This document shows, piece after piece, positions 21,970 to 30,517 of a DNA stretch of 64,000 bases. Origin of the DNA: Paenibacillus ehimensis NBRC 15659 (GTDB taxonomy: Bacteria > Bacillota > Bacilli > Paenibacillales > NBRC-103111); NCBI RefSeq assembly GCF_004000785.1, contig NZ_BILX01000002.1, positions 62,001 through 126,000 of the forward strand, written 5' to 3'. The notes beneath the pieces were generated by a model, which did not search any database, was not told the DNA's origin, and saw only the letters and a program-made list of their open reading frames with translations. The translations under genes and the position numbers were made by a program. Positions within the stretch are counted from its first letter, which is position 1; each line of letters opens with the position of its first letter.

Positions 21970-24132
21970 TCATATTTTAACTTGCAAGCCGGTTAAGTAT
22001 ACTTTGGCCAACGCCTGTGTCCGGTCGCTGACGCCGAGCTTTTCGTAAATTTTTGTAATATGGTTTTTTACGGTATGGGTGCTGATGAACAGCTTTTCGG
22101 CAATTTCCAGATTGCTTAAGCCGCGAAGGATCAAGTTGAACACTTCCCGTTCCCTTGGCGTCAGGGGGATATAGGACTCCATCAGCCCCGGGGAAGGCAG
22201 GTCCTTCTCCATATCCGCATCGGCCGTCCCCCTCGCCTCCCGCAGCGATATAAGACTCTCGATCACCCGCTCGCCTTGGACGAAAGCGGCAAAGGCCTGC
22301 CTCAGCTCCGGTTCGACCGCCGGGCACGGTATGGCAGCTTGATTCTCCCGGTGCCGGACATACCGCAGGACCAAGGACAAAACCTGTGCTTTCATCGAAA
22401 AGGAGGTCGTCAGCTTGGGGCCGGACTCCTGCATCAGCCCGCGGGCATCCCGCAGAAGCTTCGCACCCGGATGGCTCCCCGCCGTCCGCTCCAGAAACGC
22501 CGGCTCGCAGCCCGAGAGCATGCAGGCTTCGCTAAGCTCCTCGATCTCCGCTTCCGGCAGCCGCAGCTTTTGGGCAAACCGGCGGGCAAGCTCTAGCGCC
22601 TGCACGGTCTCGCGGTAGGCCGGTTCGTTCCACTCCGCCATGGCCGAATGCAGCAGCCCGGTCCGCTCCCGGTCCTGTAGCCGGGCCGCCCCCTGCAAAT
22701 GCTGCAGCCGGATTTCTCCAAGAAGCGACAAGGCGGTCAAAAAGGGACGGTACACCGCAACCTCTTTCTCGTTATGCAGACCGACGCCCAGAATCCCTTT
22801 CACTTCGCCCGAACAAACGAGAGGAACCTCGCACACGACAATTCCATTGTCCGCCTCGAACACGGTCGGATGACGCAGCGTCCCCTCGGGACGGTTCGTA
22901 AACTGACGGACGGCCGCGTCTTGGGCGTAATGTTCCATCTGCTCCGCTGTCATGCCCCGGGAGATCGCCTGCACTCCGGTTCCGGCCGCCGGGTCCTTCC
23001 ATAACATGCAGGAAAAAGCGCCTTGGATCAGATGATGCGACACATCGGCCAGCATAAACAGCACGCTTCGCGGGTCGTCCACGTCCACAATCGCTTGCGC
23101 GACGCCGAGCAGCGTGGACAACCGGGCCATTTGCTGGCTCGCCGCTTCCTCCAGCCGAACCGTATTCAGTTGCGAAGCCAACACTTGTGCAATGAGCCGG
23201 CCCAATTCGATCGATTCGGAGGTGATGCCGCCCGGAGCAAATCGTCCTCCGAACAAGACGCCGACCAACTGGTCCTTTATTTTCGCGGGGAAGCCGACGA
23301 AGGCTTGGGGATGAAGGCCTTTGTCGGTAAAAAAGCCTCTCCGCGGATCCCACGTCACATCTTCCCAGTACCCCATTTTCTCCGTTAGCCCGATCTGACC
23401 CAGAAAGCCCTCTCCCAAACAAGCCTGGGCGCCAATCAGCTTCTCGCAGTCCTCTCCGCCAACCATATATTGAACACACAGCCGCTCGTCCTCCCCGGAA
23501 ATGGCGAATCCGGCAAAATCCAGCTTCGCTGCGGCCATAAGCCGCTCGGCCGCGGTTTGGAGGACGGCAGGCTCCGCCGCCCCGGCTTGGCCGAACAAGT
23601 CGTGAACCCGCTTCAGGTCGCGGGCATGCGCTTCGTCGCTTTGGGCTTGCCCGAGCCATACGGAGGCGATGTCCGCAAACTGCGCGACCTTCTCGACCAG
23701 CTCGTCTTTTAACGATTCCGGGGTGTCGGGAACCAGGTCCAATGCCCGGCGCCAATCGTCGGCATCGTCCGCAAAATCGGTTTCAATGATGCGTCTGATC
23801 AATTCCCGGCTTTGCTTCTCGATGATCATACCGGACCAGACGTAGAAGGCCGGCTGCTCTCCGATCTTGAAGGGCATGACGATCATCTTGGGTCCCCGCA
23901 AATACTGATACACGACCGGTCTCAGCTTCCAGCCGACTTCGCGGATGATCGCGGCAAGCCGCTCCTGCAAGGAGGGCTGCGGCTGCTCCCATATTTTACG
24001 CGCCAGCGCCTGATCCCCGGAAATCCGGGTCAGCGGAGCGCCGGCCGCGTCGGTAATGAACATCGAAAGCCCGCAGACTGAGGAATAAGTATCCTGTACA
24101 CGCTGCAATTTCTTGATTTGCGTTTTCCACAT
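21970..24132 (-). CDS. Multi-sensor LuxR-type regulator (PocR-like, GAF, HTH)
   Basis: A 720-residue cytoplasmic regulator. Residues about 1-160 resemble the PocR sensory domain (LQRVQDTYSSVCGLSMFITDAAGAP...). Two GAF-like segments follow (about 185-325 and 335-480), then a helical stretch. The C-terminal LuxR helix-turn-helix lies at about 655-712 (LTPREREVFNLILRGLSNLEIAEKLFISTHTVKNHITKIYEKLGV). There is no receiver domain, so it cannot be a direct CheA phosphorylation target. Promoter TTGTCA, 17 bp, TATAGT (24245-24217, minus strand). It lies upstream of the LOV operon in the same direction with a terminator between. It may control that operon; the ligand is unknown. Confidence 0.82.
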   Translation of the reverse strand: MWKTQIKKLQRVQDTYSSVCGLSMFITDAAGAPLTRISGDQALARKIWEQPQPSLQERLAAIIREVGWKLRPVVYQYLRGPKMIVMPFKIGEQPAFYVWSGMIIEKQSRELIRRIIETDFADDADDWRRALDLVPDTPESLKDELVEKVAQFADIASVWLGQAQSDEAHARDLKRVHDLFGQAGAAEPAVLQTAAERLMAAAKLDFAGFAISGEDERLCVQYMVGGEDCEKLIGAQACLGEGFLGQIGLTEKMGYWEDVTWDPRRGFFTDKGLHPQAFVGFPAKIKDQLVGVLFGGRFAPGGITSESIELGRLIAQVLASQLNTVRLEEAASQQMARLSTLLGVAQAIVDVDDPRSVLFMLADVSHHLIQGAFSCMLWKDPAAGTGVQAISRGMTAEQMEHYAQDAAVRQFTNRPEGTLRHPTVFEADNGIVVCEVPLVCSGEVKGILGVGLHNEKEVAVYRPFLTALSLLGEIRLQHLQGAARLQDRERTGLLHSAMAEWNEPAYRETVQALELARRFAQKLRLPEAEIEELSEACMLSGCEPAFLERTAGSHPGAKLLRDARGLMQESGPKLTTSFSMKAQVLSLVLRYVRHRENQAAIPCPAVEPELRQAFAAFVQGERVIESLISLREARGTADADMEKDLPSPGLMESYIPLTPREREVFNLILRGLSNLEIAEKLFISTHTVKNHITKIYEKLGVSDRTQALAKVYLTGLQVKI

Positions 24133-24216
24133 CGGTTATCCGTCCTATCTGCGTCTTCATGCTGTACGTAGTGAAAAGCAAGATCGTCTAGGTTTCTTAT
24201 TCTCCGGTATGCTCAC

Positions 24217-24245
24217 ACTATAATCAAAGAAAATTGCCCTGACAA
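24217..24245 (-). promoter_or_regulatory. Promoter of the LuxR-type regulator gene
   Basis: Minus-strand -35 TTGTCA (24245-24240), 17-bp spacer, -10 TATAGT (24222-24217), about 80 bases before the start codon. The remaining bases up to the YceI gene hold only that gene's terminator. Confidence 0.6.
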
Positions 24246-24365
24246 GATGAAAAGGACACAAATCGGCCAACTTTTGGATGGTCTGAAAGCATTATCTTCC
24301 ATGTTTTCGGCGGGATTAGGACGACGGTGGAAGGTGGCGGCCCCGAACGGATGCCAAAGCGCAAA

Positions 24366-24422
24366 AAAACGCGCCGATGCGCAGGCTGCAGGCCGTTATA
24401 GCGTCGGGTCCTGCAGCCTGCG
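24366..24422 (-). terminator. Terminator of the yceI-like gene
   Basis: CGCAGGCTGCAGG and CCTGCAGCCTGCG form a perfect 13-bp stem. On the minus strand it is followed, after a few bases, by a TTTTTTT run flanked by GCGC. Confidence 0.75.
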
Positions 24423-24449
24423 AACGCGCGATTGCGGTGCACGGGCGGC

Positions 24450-25124
24450 TTACTTCTTCAGGATAAGTCTTAACTGTACGGTCACGTTGTTCTCGGTGGA
24501 TACGACCACCGCGTGAGGATTTTTCAAGCCGAAATCTTCGAAGGTCACGATCGTGCTGCCTTCCATGCGAATGGCGTCTTGGCTGTAAACCGCGTCGCTC
24601 TTGAACGTAACGTCCTTGGATTTGCCGTTCACGGTAAGCGTGCCGGTCATGTCGAAGGAAACCTTCTCCCCCTCTTTCCACGTCTTAGGGAAGTTCTCGA
24701 ATGACTTTAAGGTGAATTTGGCTTCAGGGTTCGCAGCGGCGTTCAGGAACTTCTCTCCTCTGATATGCTCGTCCCGCTGCGAGTTGCCGGATGAGATCGA
24801 TTTGAGGTCGAGCGCCGCCTCGGCTTTCATCTTGGACGGGTCGGACGAATTGAGCGTCCAGCTTCCTTTCACCGCGCTGCCTTCGAAGTTTACGGTTTCC
24901 TTGGAGGTCGTTACCGAGAAGTATACTTTGGAATCCGGGCCGATATTCCATTGCCCGTCCAGCTTGCTTGCTTCAACGGCTCCCCCGGCAGCCTGTGCCG
25001 AAGCATTCGCAGGTATCACATTCTGTACCGCCACATGGTTCCCGGCATAATAATCGTAAGCGGCATAGCCTCCGACGACGATGACGACAGCACCTACGGC
25101 AAAAGCGACCAACTTCAGTTTCAT
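24450..25124 (-). CDS. YceI family lipid-binding protein, membrane-anchored
   Basis: A 224-residue protein with an N-terminal membrane anchor or uncleaved signal (about 5-25) and a YceI lipocalin-like domain from about residue 57 (DGQWNIGPDSKVYFSVTT...). YceI domains bind isoprenoid chains such as polyprenols or quinone-like molecules outside the cytoplasm. The core SFDMTGTLTVNGKSKDVTF and the C-terminal FGLKNP...VTVQLRLIL are typical. GAGGAGG precedes the ATG. Two copies of a CACTAC-N5-GTAGTG operator lie upstream (25213 and 25319), so expression is probably repressor-controlled. Confidence 0.9.
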   Translation of the reverse strand: MKLKLVAFAVGAVVIVVGGYAAYDYYAGNHVAVQNVIPANASAQAAGGAVEASKLDGQWNIGPDSKVYFSVTTSKETVNFEGSAVKGSWTLNSSDPSKMKAEAALDLKSISSGNSQRDEHIRGEKFLNAAANPEAKFTLKSFENFPKTWKEGEKVSFDMTGTLTVNGKSKDVTFKSDAVYSQDAIRMEGSTIVTFEDFGLKNPHAVVVSTENNVTVQLRLILKK

Positions 25125-25212
25125 AATGATGATTCCTCCTCTGTCATATGAGCTGCGTTGCAGCCTGTTTTGTTCATGGGCCTTTGCGTTGGCCCTCGGC
25201 CCCCTTCAACTT

Positions 25213-25229
25213 CACTACATAATGTAGTG
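25213..25229. promoter_or_regulatory. Operator CACTAC-N5-GTAGTG, copy 1
   Basis: CACTACATAATGTAGTG is a perfect 17-bp palindrome around its central base, 84 bases upstream of the YceI start. The inner TACAT/ATGTA recalls BlaI/CopY-type sites, but the regulator is not encoded nearby and is not identified. Confidence 0.65.
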
Positions 25230-25317
25230 CTATTGACCAAAAAAAAATCCTTGTTCACCTGATGCCAAGATAGGTTGTGTTCAGCTTCGATAGCTCACGG
25301 CATCCTCAGCACCGGTT

Positions 25318-25336
25318 ACACTACAAAGAGTAGTGT
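25318..25336. promoter_or_regulatory. Operator CACTAC-N5-GTAGTG, copy 2
   Basis: ACACTACAAAGAGTAGTGT has 7-bp perfect arms and the same half-site and spacing as copy 1, 106 bases away. Both lie in the roughly 350-base gene-free region between the YceI and YdeI-family genes. The rest of that gap shows only the YdeI terminator. Confidence 0.62.
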
Positions 25337-25429
25337 ATTAAAGCGTGAACTTTGCGCCTTTTTCGTTCCTGAGGCCTATCGTAACGGGTCTTCCTTAATT
25401 TTAACTGAAGCGAAGATTAAAATAAGATT

Positions 25430-25468
25430 AAAAAAATTTGGCGAGACCCTCGGGCGGAAGGCCTCGCT
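25430..25468 (-). terminator. Terminator after YdeI-family gene
   Basis: Minus strand GCGAGGCC...GGTCTCGC (one mismatch) followed by AAATTTTTTT, immediately past the stop codon. Confidence 0.7.
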
Positions 25469-25476
25469 TGATTTTT

Positions 25477-26061
25477 CTACGGGTAAATCTTCTCGCCGCG
25501 CTCCAGCATCGACACGAATTGCTGAATTCGTTTCGCCCGCGTTTCCGCCTTTTTCGCGCTGTGGATACGAAACAGAACGGCGTACCGGTTCTGGCTGTCG
25601 AGCGATTCGAAGAAAGCTTTGGCTTGCGGATTGCGGTCCAATTCGCTTTGCAAATCGTCGGGCACGGCGGCGCGGCTTTGCGGCTCATACGCCTTGTCCC
25701 ACTGCCCGTTCCGCTTCGCGGCTTCAATGGCCAGGAGGCCGGGAGGCCGCATCCGGCAGCTGGCGATCAGCGCTTCCGCTTTGTCCTTATTGACCTTGGA
25801 CCAGATGCTTTTCGCGCCGCGGGGCGTAAACCGTTGAAGCCAGGTGCTCTCGTCGTAAGCTTCCTTCCGGCTGTCGATCCAGCCATAGCACAAGGAGCTT
25901 TCCAGCGCCTCCTGGTACGTTATCGTAATGACATCCGCTTGCTTCTTCGCCAGACGCAGCCTGACTCCGGCCGATGTGGCATGGTTCTGCTCCAGCCAAG
26001 CTTCCCAAGACGGCTGGTCTGCAAATAATAAGACCGGCAGCTCGCTCTCTTTCTTGGACAT
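25477..26061 (-). CDS. YdeI/OmpD-associated family protein
   Basis: A 194-residue protein of the YdeI (OmdA) family. FADQPSWEAWLEQNHATSAGVRLRLAKK is followed by the conserved TYQEALESSLCYGWIDSRK and FTPRGAKSIWSKVNKDKAEALI. A C-terminal helical part contains FRIHSAKKAETRAKRIQQFVSML. Members are known in Gram-negative bacteria as putative bacteriocin or peptide-resistance factors, but no biochemical activity is established. The ATG at 26061 has GGGAGG 8 bases upstream and is preferred to a TTG at 26082. It stands between unrelated genes. Confidence 0.85.
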   Translation of the reverse strand: MSKKESELPVLLFADQPSWEAWLEQNHATSAGVRLRLAKKQADVITITYQEALESSLCYGWIDSRKEAYDESTWLQRFTPRGAKSIWSKVNKDKAEALIASCRMRPPGLLAIEAAKRNGQWDKAYEPQSRAAVPDDLQSELDRNPQAKAFFESLDSQNRYAVLFRIHSAKKAETRAKRIQQFVSMLERGEKIYP

Positions 26062-26117
26062 GCGTTTCGCCTCCCGGGCCAAGTCGTTTATCTGTCGGTT
26101 GGTTGGTCCCCCGCTCC

Positions 26118-26957
26118 TCAGCGCAGCAGGGACAAGTCGAAGGACGGAACCAACCCTTCCTTCGCCGCCCGGCCCAGCAGAGCCTCAACCGCGCCGTAGC
26201 CGCTCTCGCCCAGATTCGCCGTATACTCGTTCACGTACAGGTCGATATGCGCGCGTGCCACTTCCGGAGACAGCTCCTGCGCATGGCTCATCACATAGTC
26301 CTGAGACGCTTCGGGATGCGCCCATGCGTACTTGACCGAGGCGCGGGTCCATTCGGCAATCGCCGTCCGGTCCAGCGACCGGCGGACGATAATCGCTCCG
26401 AGCGGAATCGGCAGGCCCGTATCCGTCTCCCACCAGCTGCCGAGATCGGACAGCAGAGTCAAGCCGTACGAAGGGTATGTGAACCGGGCTTCATGGATGA
26501 CCAGCCCGGCATCCACTTGACCGTCGCGCACCGCGGGCATAATCTCGTGAAACGGCATCACGACGATCTCGCCCACGCCGTCTGGCACCTGCTGCGCCGC
26601 CCACAAGCGGAACAGCAGGTACGCGGTCGAGCGGTCGCTCGGCACCGCGACCCGGCGCCCTGCCAAGGCGGCCGGACCTTCGGCGCTGACCGCCGGATTG
26701 TTCGTGAGCACCAGCGGCCCGCACCCACGTCCGAGCGCGCCCCCGCAAGGCAGCAGCGCGTAGTCGGACAGCACCCACGGCAGCGCCGCGAACGATATTT
26801 TGAGCACGTCCGGCCCCCCGGGCTCCGCCGCGAGCCGATTGGTAATATCGATATCCGCATACGTTACGTCAAGCTTCGGAGCACCGGGAACCAGCCCGTG
26901 AACCCAAGCGTGAAACACAAACGTATCATTCGGGCAAGGAGAAAAAGCGATCTTCAT
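26118..26957 (-). CDS. mqnD: 1,4-dihydroxy-6-naphthoate synthase (futalosine pathway)
   Basis: A 279-residue MqnD enzyme. It converts cyclic dehypoxanthinylfutalosine to 1,4-dihydroxy-6-naphthoate in the alternative menaquinone route. It starts with the hallmark FSPCPNDTFVFHAWVHG, and has the two-lobed periplasmic-binding-like fold with LKISFAALPW, AVPSDRSTAYLLFRLWA and GLVIHEARFTY. GGAGGTG precedes the ATG, which overlaps the mqnB stop codon (ATGA). Only mqnB and mqnD are here; mqnA, mqnC and mqnE must lie elsewhere. Confidence 0.95.
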   Translation of the reverse strand: MKIAFSPCPNDTFVFHAWVHGLVPGAPKLDVTYADIDITNRLAAEPGGPDVLKISFAALPWVLSDYALLPCGGALGRGCGPLVLTNNPAVSAEGPAALAGRRVAVPSDRSTAYLLFRLWAAQQVPDGVGEIVVMPFHEIMPAVRDGQVDAGLVIHEARFTYPSYGLTLLSDLGSWWETDTGLPIPLGAIIVRRSLDRTAIAEWTRASVKYAWAHPEASQDYVMSHAQELSPEVARAHIDLYVNEYTANLGESGYGAVEALLGRAAKEGLVPSFDLSLLR

Positions 26958-27634
26958 CGTAGCACCTCCAGTAAAATTGCACCCGCCGCTTCCAACGCGT
27001 CCAGCGCCTCTTTGATCCGCCAGGCTTCGCGGTCGCGCGGGCCGACCGCATTCGAGATGGCGCGAAGCTCAAGCACCGGCAGCCCGCGGTCGCGGGCAGC
27101 TGCCGCCACGCCGAAGCCTTCCATGGCCTCGGCCGCAGCTCCCGGCACCCGGGCCGCCAGCTCCGAGGCGGTCGCCGCCGTGCCGGTCACGGTGGACACC
27201 GTGAGCACCGGACCCGTATGCGCCGGCAGCCCGGCTCTTTGCAGCGCCTCCGTCAATCGCGCAGCGAGAGAGGCATCGACCGCGATCCGGCTGGAGCCGA
27301 AGCCCAGCTCGTCCACACTGCGGAAGCCTTCGGGCGTCTCGGCGCCCAGATCGGCGGCGATGATCGCGTCCGCGACCACCAGCGAGCCGATTTCCGCCCG
27401 GCCGGGAAAGCCGCCGCCGATTCCGGCGCTGACGACCAGGCCGTATCCAGCCGCAGCCAAAGCCTTCGTGGCGCTTGCGGCAGCCGCAGCCGGGCCGACG
27501 CCTCCGGCCACGACGTCGAACCTGGCGTCGCCCCGCAGCCCGCGCAGCACGGCATCTCTCTCGGCCGCAACGGCCGTTATCACCAATACGCGCAGCCCCG
27601 TCTGTTCGCGGCTGGCGTTGCTTTCATGACCCAT
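26954..27634 (-). CDS. mqnB: Futalosine hydrolase
   Basis: A 226-residue nucleoside-phosphorylase-fold enzyme that removes hypoxanthine from futalosine. RVLVITAVAAERDAVLRGL opens the fold. VVSAGIGGGFPGRAEIGSLVVAD and the substrate loop EAMEGFGVAAAARDRGLPVLELRAISN (methionine-glutamate-type purine nucleosidase motif) identify it. The ATG at 27634 has AAGGAG upstream; a GTG 18 bases earlier is possible but overlaps that site. It is translationally coupled with mqnD, which fixes the assignment against other MTA/SAH-type nucleosidases. Confidence 0.93.
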   Translation of the reverse strand: MGHESNASREQTGLRVLVITAVAAERDAVLRGLRGDARFDVVAGGVGPAAAAASATKALAAAGYGLVVSAGIGGGFPGRAEIGSLVVADAIIAADLGAETPEGFRSVDELGFGSSRIAVDASLAARLTEALQRAGLPAHTGPVLTVSTVTGTAATASELAARVPGAAAEAMEGFGVAAAARDRGLPVLELRAISNAVGPRDREAWRIKEALDALEAAGAILLEVLR

Positions 27635-27877
27635 CGTTACCTTCTCCTTCACGGCACCCTTTTTCTCATCAGGTAATGGCTATCCACGAGGACAACTGTC
27701 TTTCTTCTTTTTACTTTAATACTTCTAAGGAATTTAGTAAACTTTCTGCCGCAGCCACGCCGTCGGCATAGATTGCTTTTGAAGAAGATAAAAGAGGGCT
27801 TTCGTCTAGCGACAAAAAGTTATTGAAGCTCTTACACCATCACAGGCCAGTCACTTCCCGATTCCAAGAATGAAACG

Positions 27878-28184
27878 ATGAACATAATAATTGCAACTTC
27901 GTTAATCATCATCCCCTATTCCATAGTGGGAAAAGTAATGCGGTCAAGTGAAAGCAAACGTCGAAGGAACGCCTCTTTCGAATCGGGTTCTGTGGTGGAA
28001 ATCGATTTTATCGAAAGAGCGGCCTTTTTCTAATTTTCTGGGTATCTTATTTTGGTCGTTGCGGAAGGAAAAAGGATCAAACAGCTTGATATCGAAAAAG
28101 AAAAGCAAGCCTATTTAGACGGACAAAAAACAGTTAAAAGAATTACGTAAAGAGCTCGATCTTCCAGCAAATAATCTTAAATAA
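27878..28184 (+). pseudogene. Decayed small gene (frame-disrupted, AT-rich)
   Basis: A visibly AT-richer patch holds reading-frame pieces that look like one small broken gene. The first is a 51-codon frame (27878-28033) beginning MNIIIATSLIIIPYSIVGKVM, a membrane-like segment. In another frame comes a Lys/Glu-rich stretch (IKQLDIEKEKQAYLDGQK), and in a third QLKELRKELDLPANNLK ending at 28184. No ribosome binding site is visible. I do not recognise the ancestor; a short membrane protein with a cytoplasmic coiled tail is the most I can say. A CCCTTG/CAAGGG hairpin follows at 28214-28241. The rest of the 27635-28416 gap shows nothing. Confidence 0.4.
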
Positions 28185-28213
28185 AAAGAAAGCACTCTTA
28201 TCCAAAAAAATGA

Positions 28214-28246
28214 CCCTTGTTCGCATGGCTTGCGGCAAGGGCCAAT
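28214..28246. terminator. Hairpin after decayed gene
   Basis: CCCTTGTTCGCA pairs with TGCGG-CAAGGG (with one bulge), followed by a short AT-rich stretch. Probably a terminator of the degraded unit. Confidence 0.5.
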
Positions 28247-28416
28247 CTTTATTTGGATGTCCTTTGCAAATTATTTTCATCAGACATTTGCCCCCGGCTG
28301 CCGCCAAGATCGGAAGCGCCTCTTGTTAAAGAAATGGAGTTTCTACTTGCTCTAACAAGTGAATTTATTCAGCTTAGCTTCTTTTGCGCCCCATTCTTAG
28401 GAAATTCCTTCCGAAA

Positions 28417-28450
28417 TGAGATTGATTATCAATATCAATATAGGTATGAT
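28417..28450 (+). promoter_or_regulatory. Promoter with overlapping Fur box, iron locus 2
   Basis: TGAGATTGATTATCAATATCA (28417-28437) is a close Fur-box match. It overlaps the -35 TTGATT (28422-28427) of a promoter with a 17-bp spacer and -10 TATGAT (28445-28450). Iron-loaded Fur would block it directly. Confidence 0.78.
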
Positions 28451-28553
28451 TAAGTTGTGCGGTTTTACCAGGAGGAAGGCGACCGCTCGTCCCAGCGGGG
28501 TGGAGTGGATGAGCACATCGCGCAGCGGCGCTTGATTGCAGGAGGTGTGTGAA

Positions 28554-29405
28554 ATGAAGATAGACATCAACAAGCTTGCCGAGCATTTTGCGCGTACCTC
28601 TTTTCAAGTGGAACAAGTCTGTCGCTATGTGCGCGGTCCGGGCATGAGCTGCGATGACTATACGGAGCCTTTCCCGGGCTTTGTATTCCCATTAAGAGGA
28701 AAGGCCGAGTTTGATTTCAGCGGAACGTCCTATACGCTTGCCCCGGGTCATGTAGTGCACGGCGGCGCCCGTATGCCACTGAATCGGAGGGTTCTCGGCG
28801 ACACCGGATGGGAGTACTTACTTGTTTTATACCGGGTCTGCGCGCCCGAGCCGTCCGGATTTTCCTTGTCCCAAGCGCATTTTCAGCTTACCCCGGGACA
28901 AAGCCCCCGTTTGACGGAGCTGCTTGAGCTTTTGTGGCGCTCTTCAGGTGAGCCGGGCGGGATTTCCGCTTTTCAGACAGAAACGTTGTTTCGCTGCGTC
29001 TTGGAGGAACTGTTTGTCTGTGTGCGAAACCAAAGCAACGATGGCGAGCAAGCGTTATTCGAGCAAGTATCCAGGTACATACACGAGCATTATATGGATG
29101 GACTTAGCGTACGTGCTTTGGCTGAACAAAATGACATCAACGAAAATCGCTTGTTCTATGTCTTCAAGAAGTATGCGGGCATGGGCCCCGGCAAGTATTT
29201 GATGGCCTATCGTCTGAATCGGGCGAAGGAATGTCTGCTGGCTAACGACGCGCCGATCGGCGAGGTGGCGAAAGGCGTCGGCTACGCAGACGCTTTATAT
29301 TTCAGCCGTATCTTTAAAAAACAGGTGGGCGTCTCTCCGGCCGAGTTCAGGGGGCGATTCAGGAATAATCCATATGGATTTCAGGATGGCTCCATTCCTC
29401 TCTAA
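28554..29405 (+). CDS. AraC-family regulator of iron locus 2
   Basis: A 283-residue AraC protein. The N-terminal cupin-type sensing arm spans about 1-150 (FPLRGKAEFDFSGTSYTLAPGHVVHG). Two C-terminal helix-turn-helix motifs span about 180-275 (VRALAEQNDINENRLFYVFKKYAG and IGEVAKGVGYADALYFSRIFKKQVGVSP). Unlike the regulator at 12778 it has no fused siderophore-binding domain. AGGAGGTGTGTGAA precedes the ATG. Being Fur-controlled and followed by a siderophore lipoprotein and a YcgT-like reductase, it probably activates these or other iron genes. Confidence 0.9.
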   Translation: MKIDINKLAEHFARTSFQVEQVCRYVRGPGMSCDDYTEPFPGFVFPLRGKAEFDFSGTSYTLAPGHVVHGGARMPLNRRVLGDTGWEYLLVLYRVCAPEPSGFSLSQAHFQLTPGQSPRLTELLELLWRSSGEPGGISAFQTETLFRCVLEELFVCVRNQSNDGEQALFEQVSRYIHEHYMDGLSVRALAEQNDINENRLFYVFKKYAGMGPGKYLMAYRLNRAKECLLANDAPIGEVAKGVGYADALYFSRIFKKQVGVSPAEFRGRFRNNPYGFQDGSIPL

Positions 29406-29475
29406 AATGCGTTTTGCTAAACTGACCGTAGCTTCGTTTTTCAAGCAAAACTCAAGTCACAACGGAGGAGTCAGA

Positions 29476-30480
29476 ATGAAAGCACTCATGAGACTATTCG
29501 TCTCTATCGCACTTTTGGCGGGTATTTTAGCCGGTTGCGCCGAAACGCCGAAGCCTAACAACGGTTCAGCAGCAAACAGCACAGCCCCGGCCAAGGAGGG
29601 AAGCGCCACTCCCGAAAAAGCCTCTCAGGAAACGGGAAAATGGCCGAGAACATATGTCGATGCTCTTGGACGCGAGATCGTACTGGAAAAAAAGCCTGAG
29701 AAAGTAGCTCTTTTGTTCTTCCGCAATTTTGAGCATTTGTTTTTGCTGGATGAATCTCCTGCAGCGGCGACAGACCTGAATGTTCTGAAGGAATGGGAAT
29801 CCCTCGCTCCATATAAGGACAAACCGATTGTCGACATCGGTTCCATGACGAGCCCCAATCTGGACAAGCTGCTGGAAATCAGCCCCGATCTCATCATCAT
29901 GGTCTCGGGTCGGTACGGGAGCTACGGCGACAAGCTGGAGAAAATCGCCCCGGTTGTAACGGTGGACAGCAATGAAAACAATTGGCAAGGCGCGCTGCGG
30001 GAATACGGAAAAATCTTCGGCAAAGAGCAAAAGGCCGAGGATGAAATTACACGGATTCAAACATTGATTGCCGATTCCAAAGAACAGTTGAAAAAATTCA
30101 GCGACAAAACCTTTGGCGTGATCATGTTGGGTGACAAGCAATTTTGGGGCTTTACCACACAGTTTGTTTTCAACAAGGAAAGCGGTCTTGCTTTAAACCC
30201 GCCAAGCAAATACGTAGCCATGTCGACAAAAGGGGAGCAGATCTCCCTGGAAGGGCTGGCAGCGATGAACCCCGATTATATGTTTGTTGCTGACATCGGA
30301 GGCTCGTCGAAAAAATTGCAAGGCTATCTGAAAAACCTGGAAAGCGATTCTGCCTGGAACTCTCTTCAAGCCATTAAGAACGGGCATATGTACGCCCTGG
30401 ACAGCTCGATTGCGGCGGGTGGGCCGTTGGGAATTGAGCTGGGGGTCAAAACGATCGTGAAACATATTTTGGCAAAATAG
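29476..30480 (+). CDS. Iron-siderophore substrate-binding lipoprotein
   Basis: A 334-residue class III binding lipoprotein. The signal peptide has lipobox LAGC (Cys about 17). A Ser/Ala/Pro-rich linker leads into the YVDALGREIVLEKKPEKVALL motif. Two lobes follow; the second contains NPDYMFVADIGG. The start at 29476 has GGAGGAG upstream. The gene has no permease or ATPase beside it, so its product must dock to a transporter encoded elsewhere, possibly the FecCD pair at 10038-12100. It is not a close copy of the lipoprotein at 9026. Confidence 0.88.
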   Translation: MKALMRLFVSIALLAGILAGCAETPKPNNGSAANSTAPAKEGSATPEKASQETGKWPRTYVDALGREIVLEKKPEKVALLFFRNFEHLFLLDESPAAATDLNVLKEWESLAPYKDKPIVDIGSMTSPNLDKLLEISPDLIIMVSGRYGSYGDKLEKIAPVVTVDSNENNWQGALREYGKIFGKEQKAEDEITRIQTLIADSKEQLKKFSDKTFGVIMLGDKQFWGFTTQFVFNKESGLALNPPSKYVAMSTKGEQISLEGLAAMNPDYMFVADIGGSSKKLQGYLKNLESDSAWNSLQAIKNGHMYALDSSIAAGGPLGIELGVKTIVKHILAK

Positions 30481-30517
30481 AGCGCGTCGCTAAGCTTAGC
30501 AAAGGAGAGGATCACGG

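Noticed and set aside
25974-27629. A 551-codon open frame on the plus strand opposite mqnB and mqnD
   Set aside because: Antisense shadow of two well-identified genes; low-complexity Ala/Pro/Ser/Arg composition and no domain.
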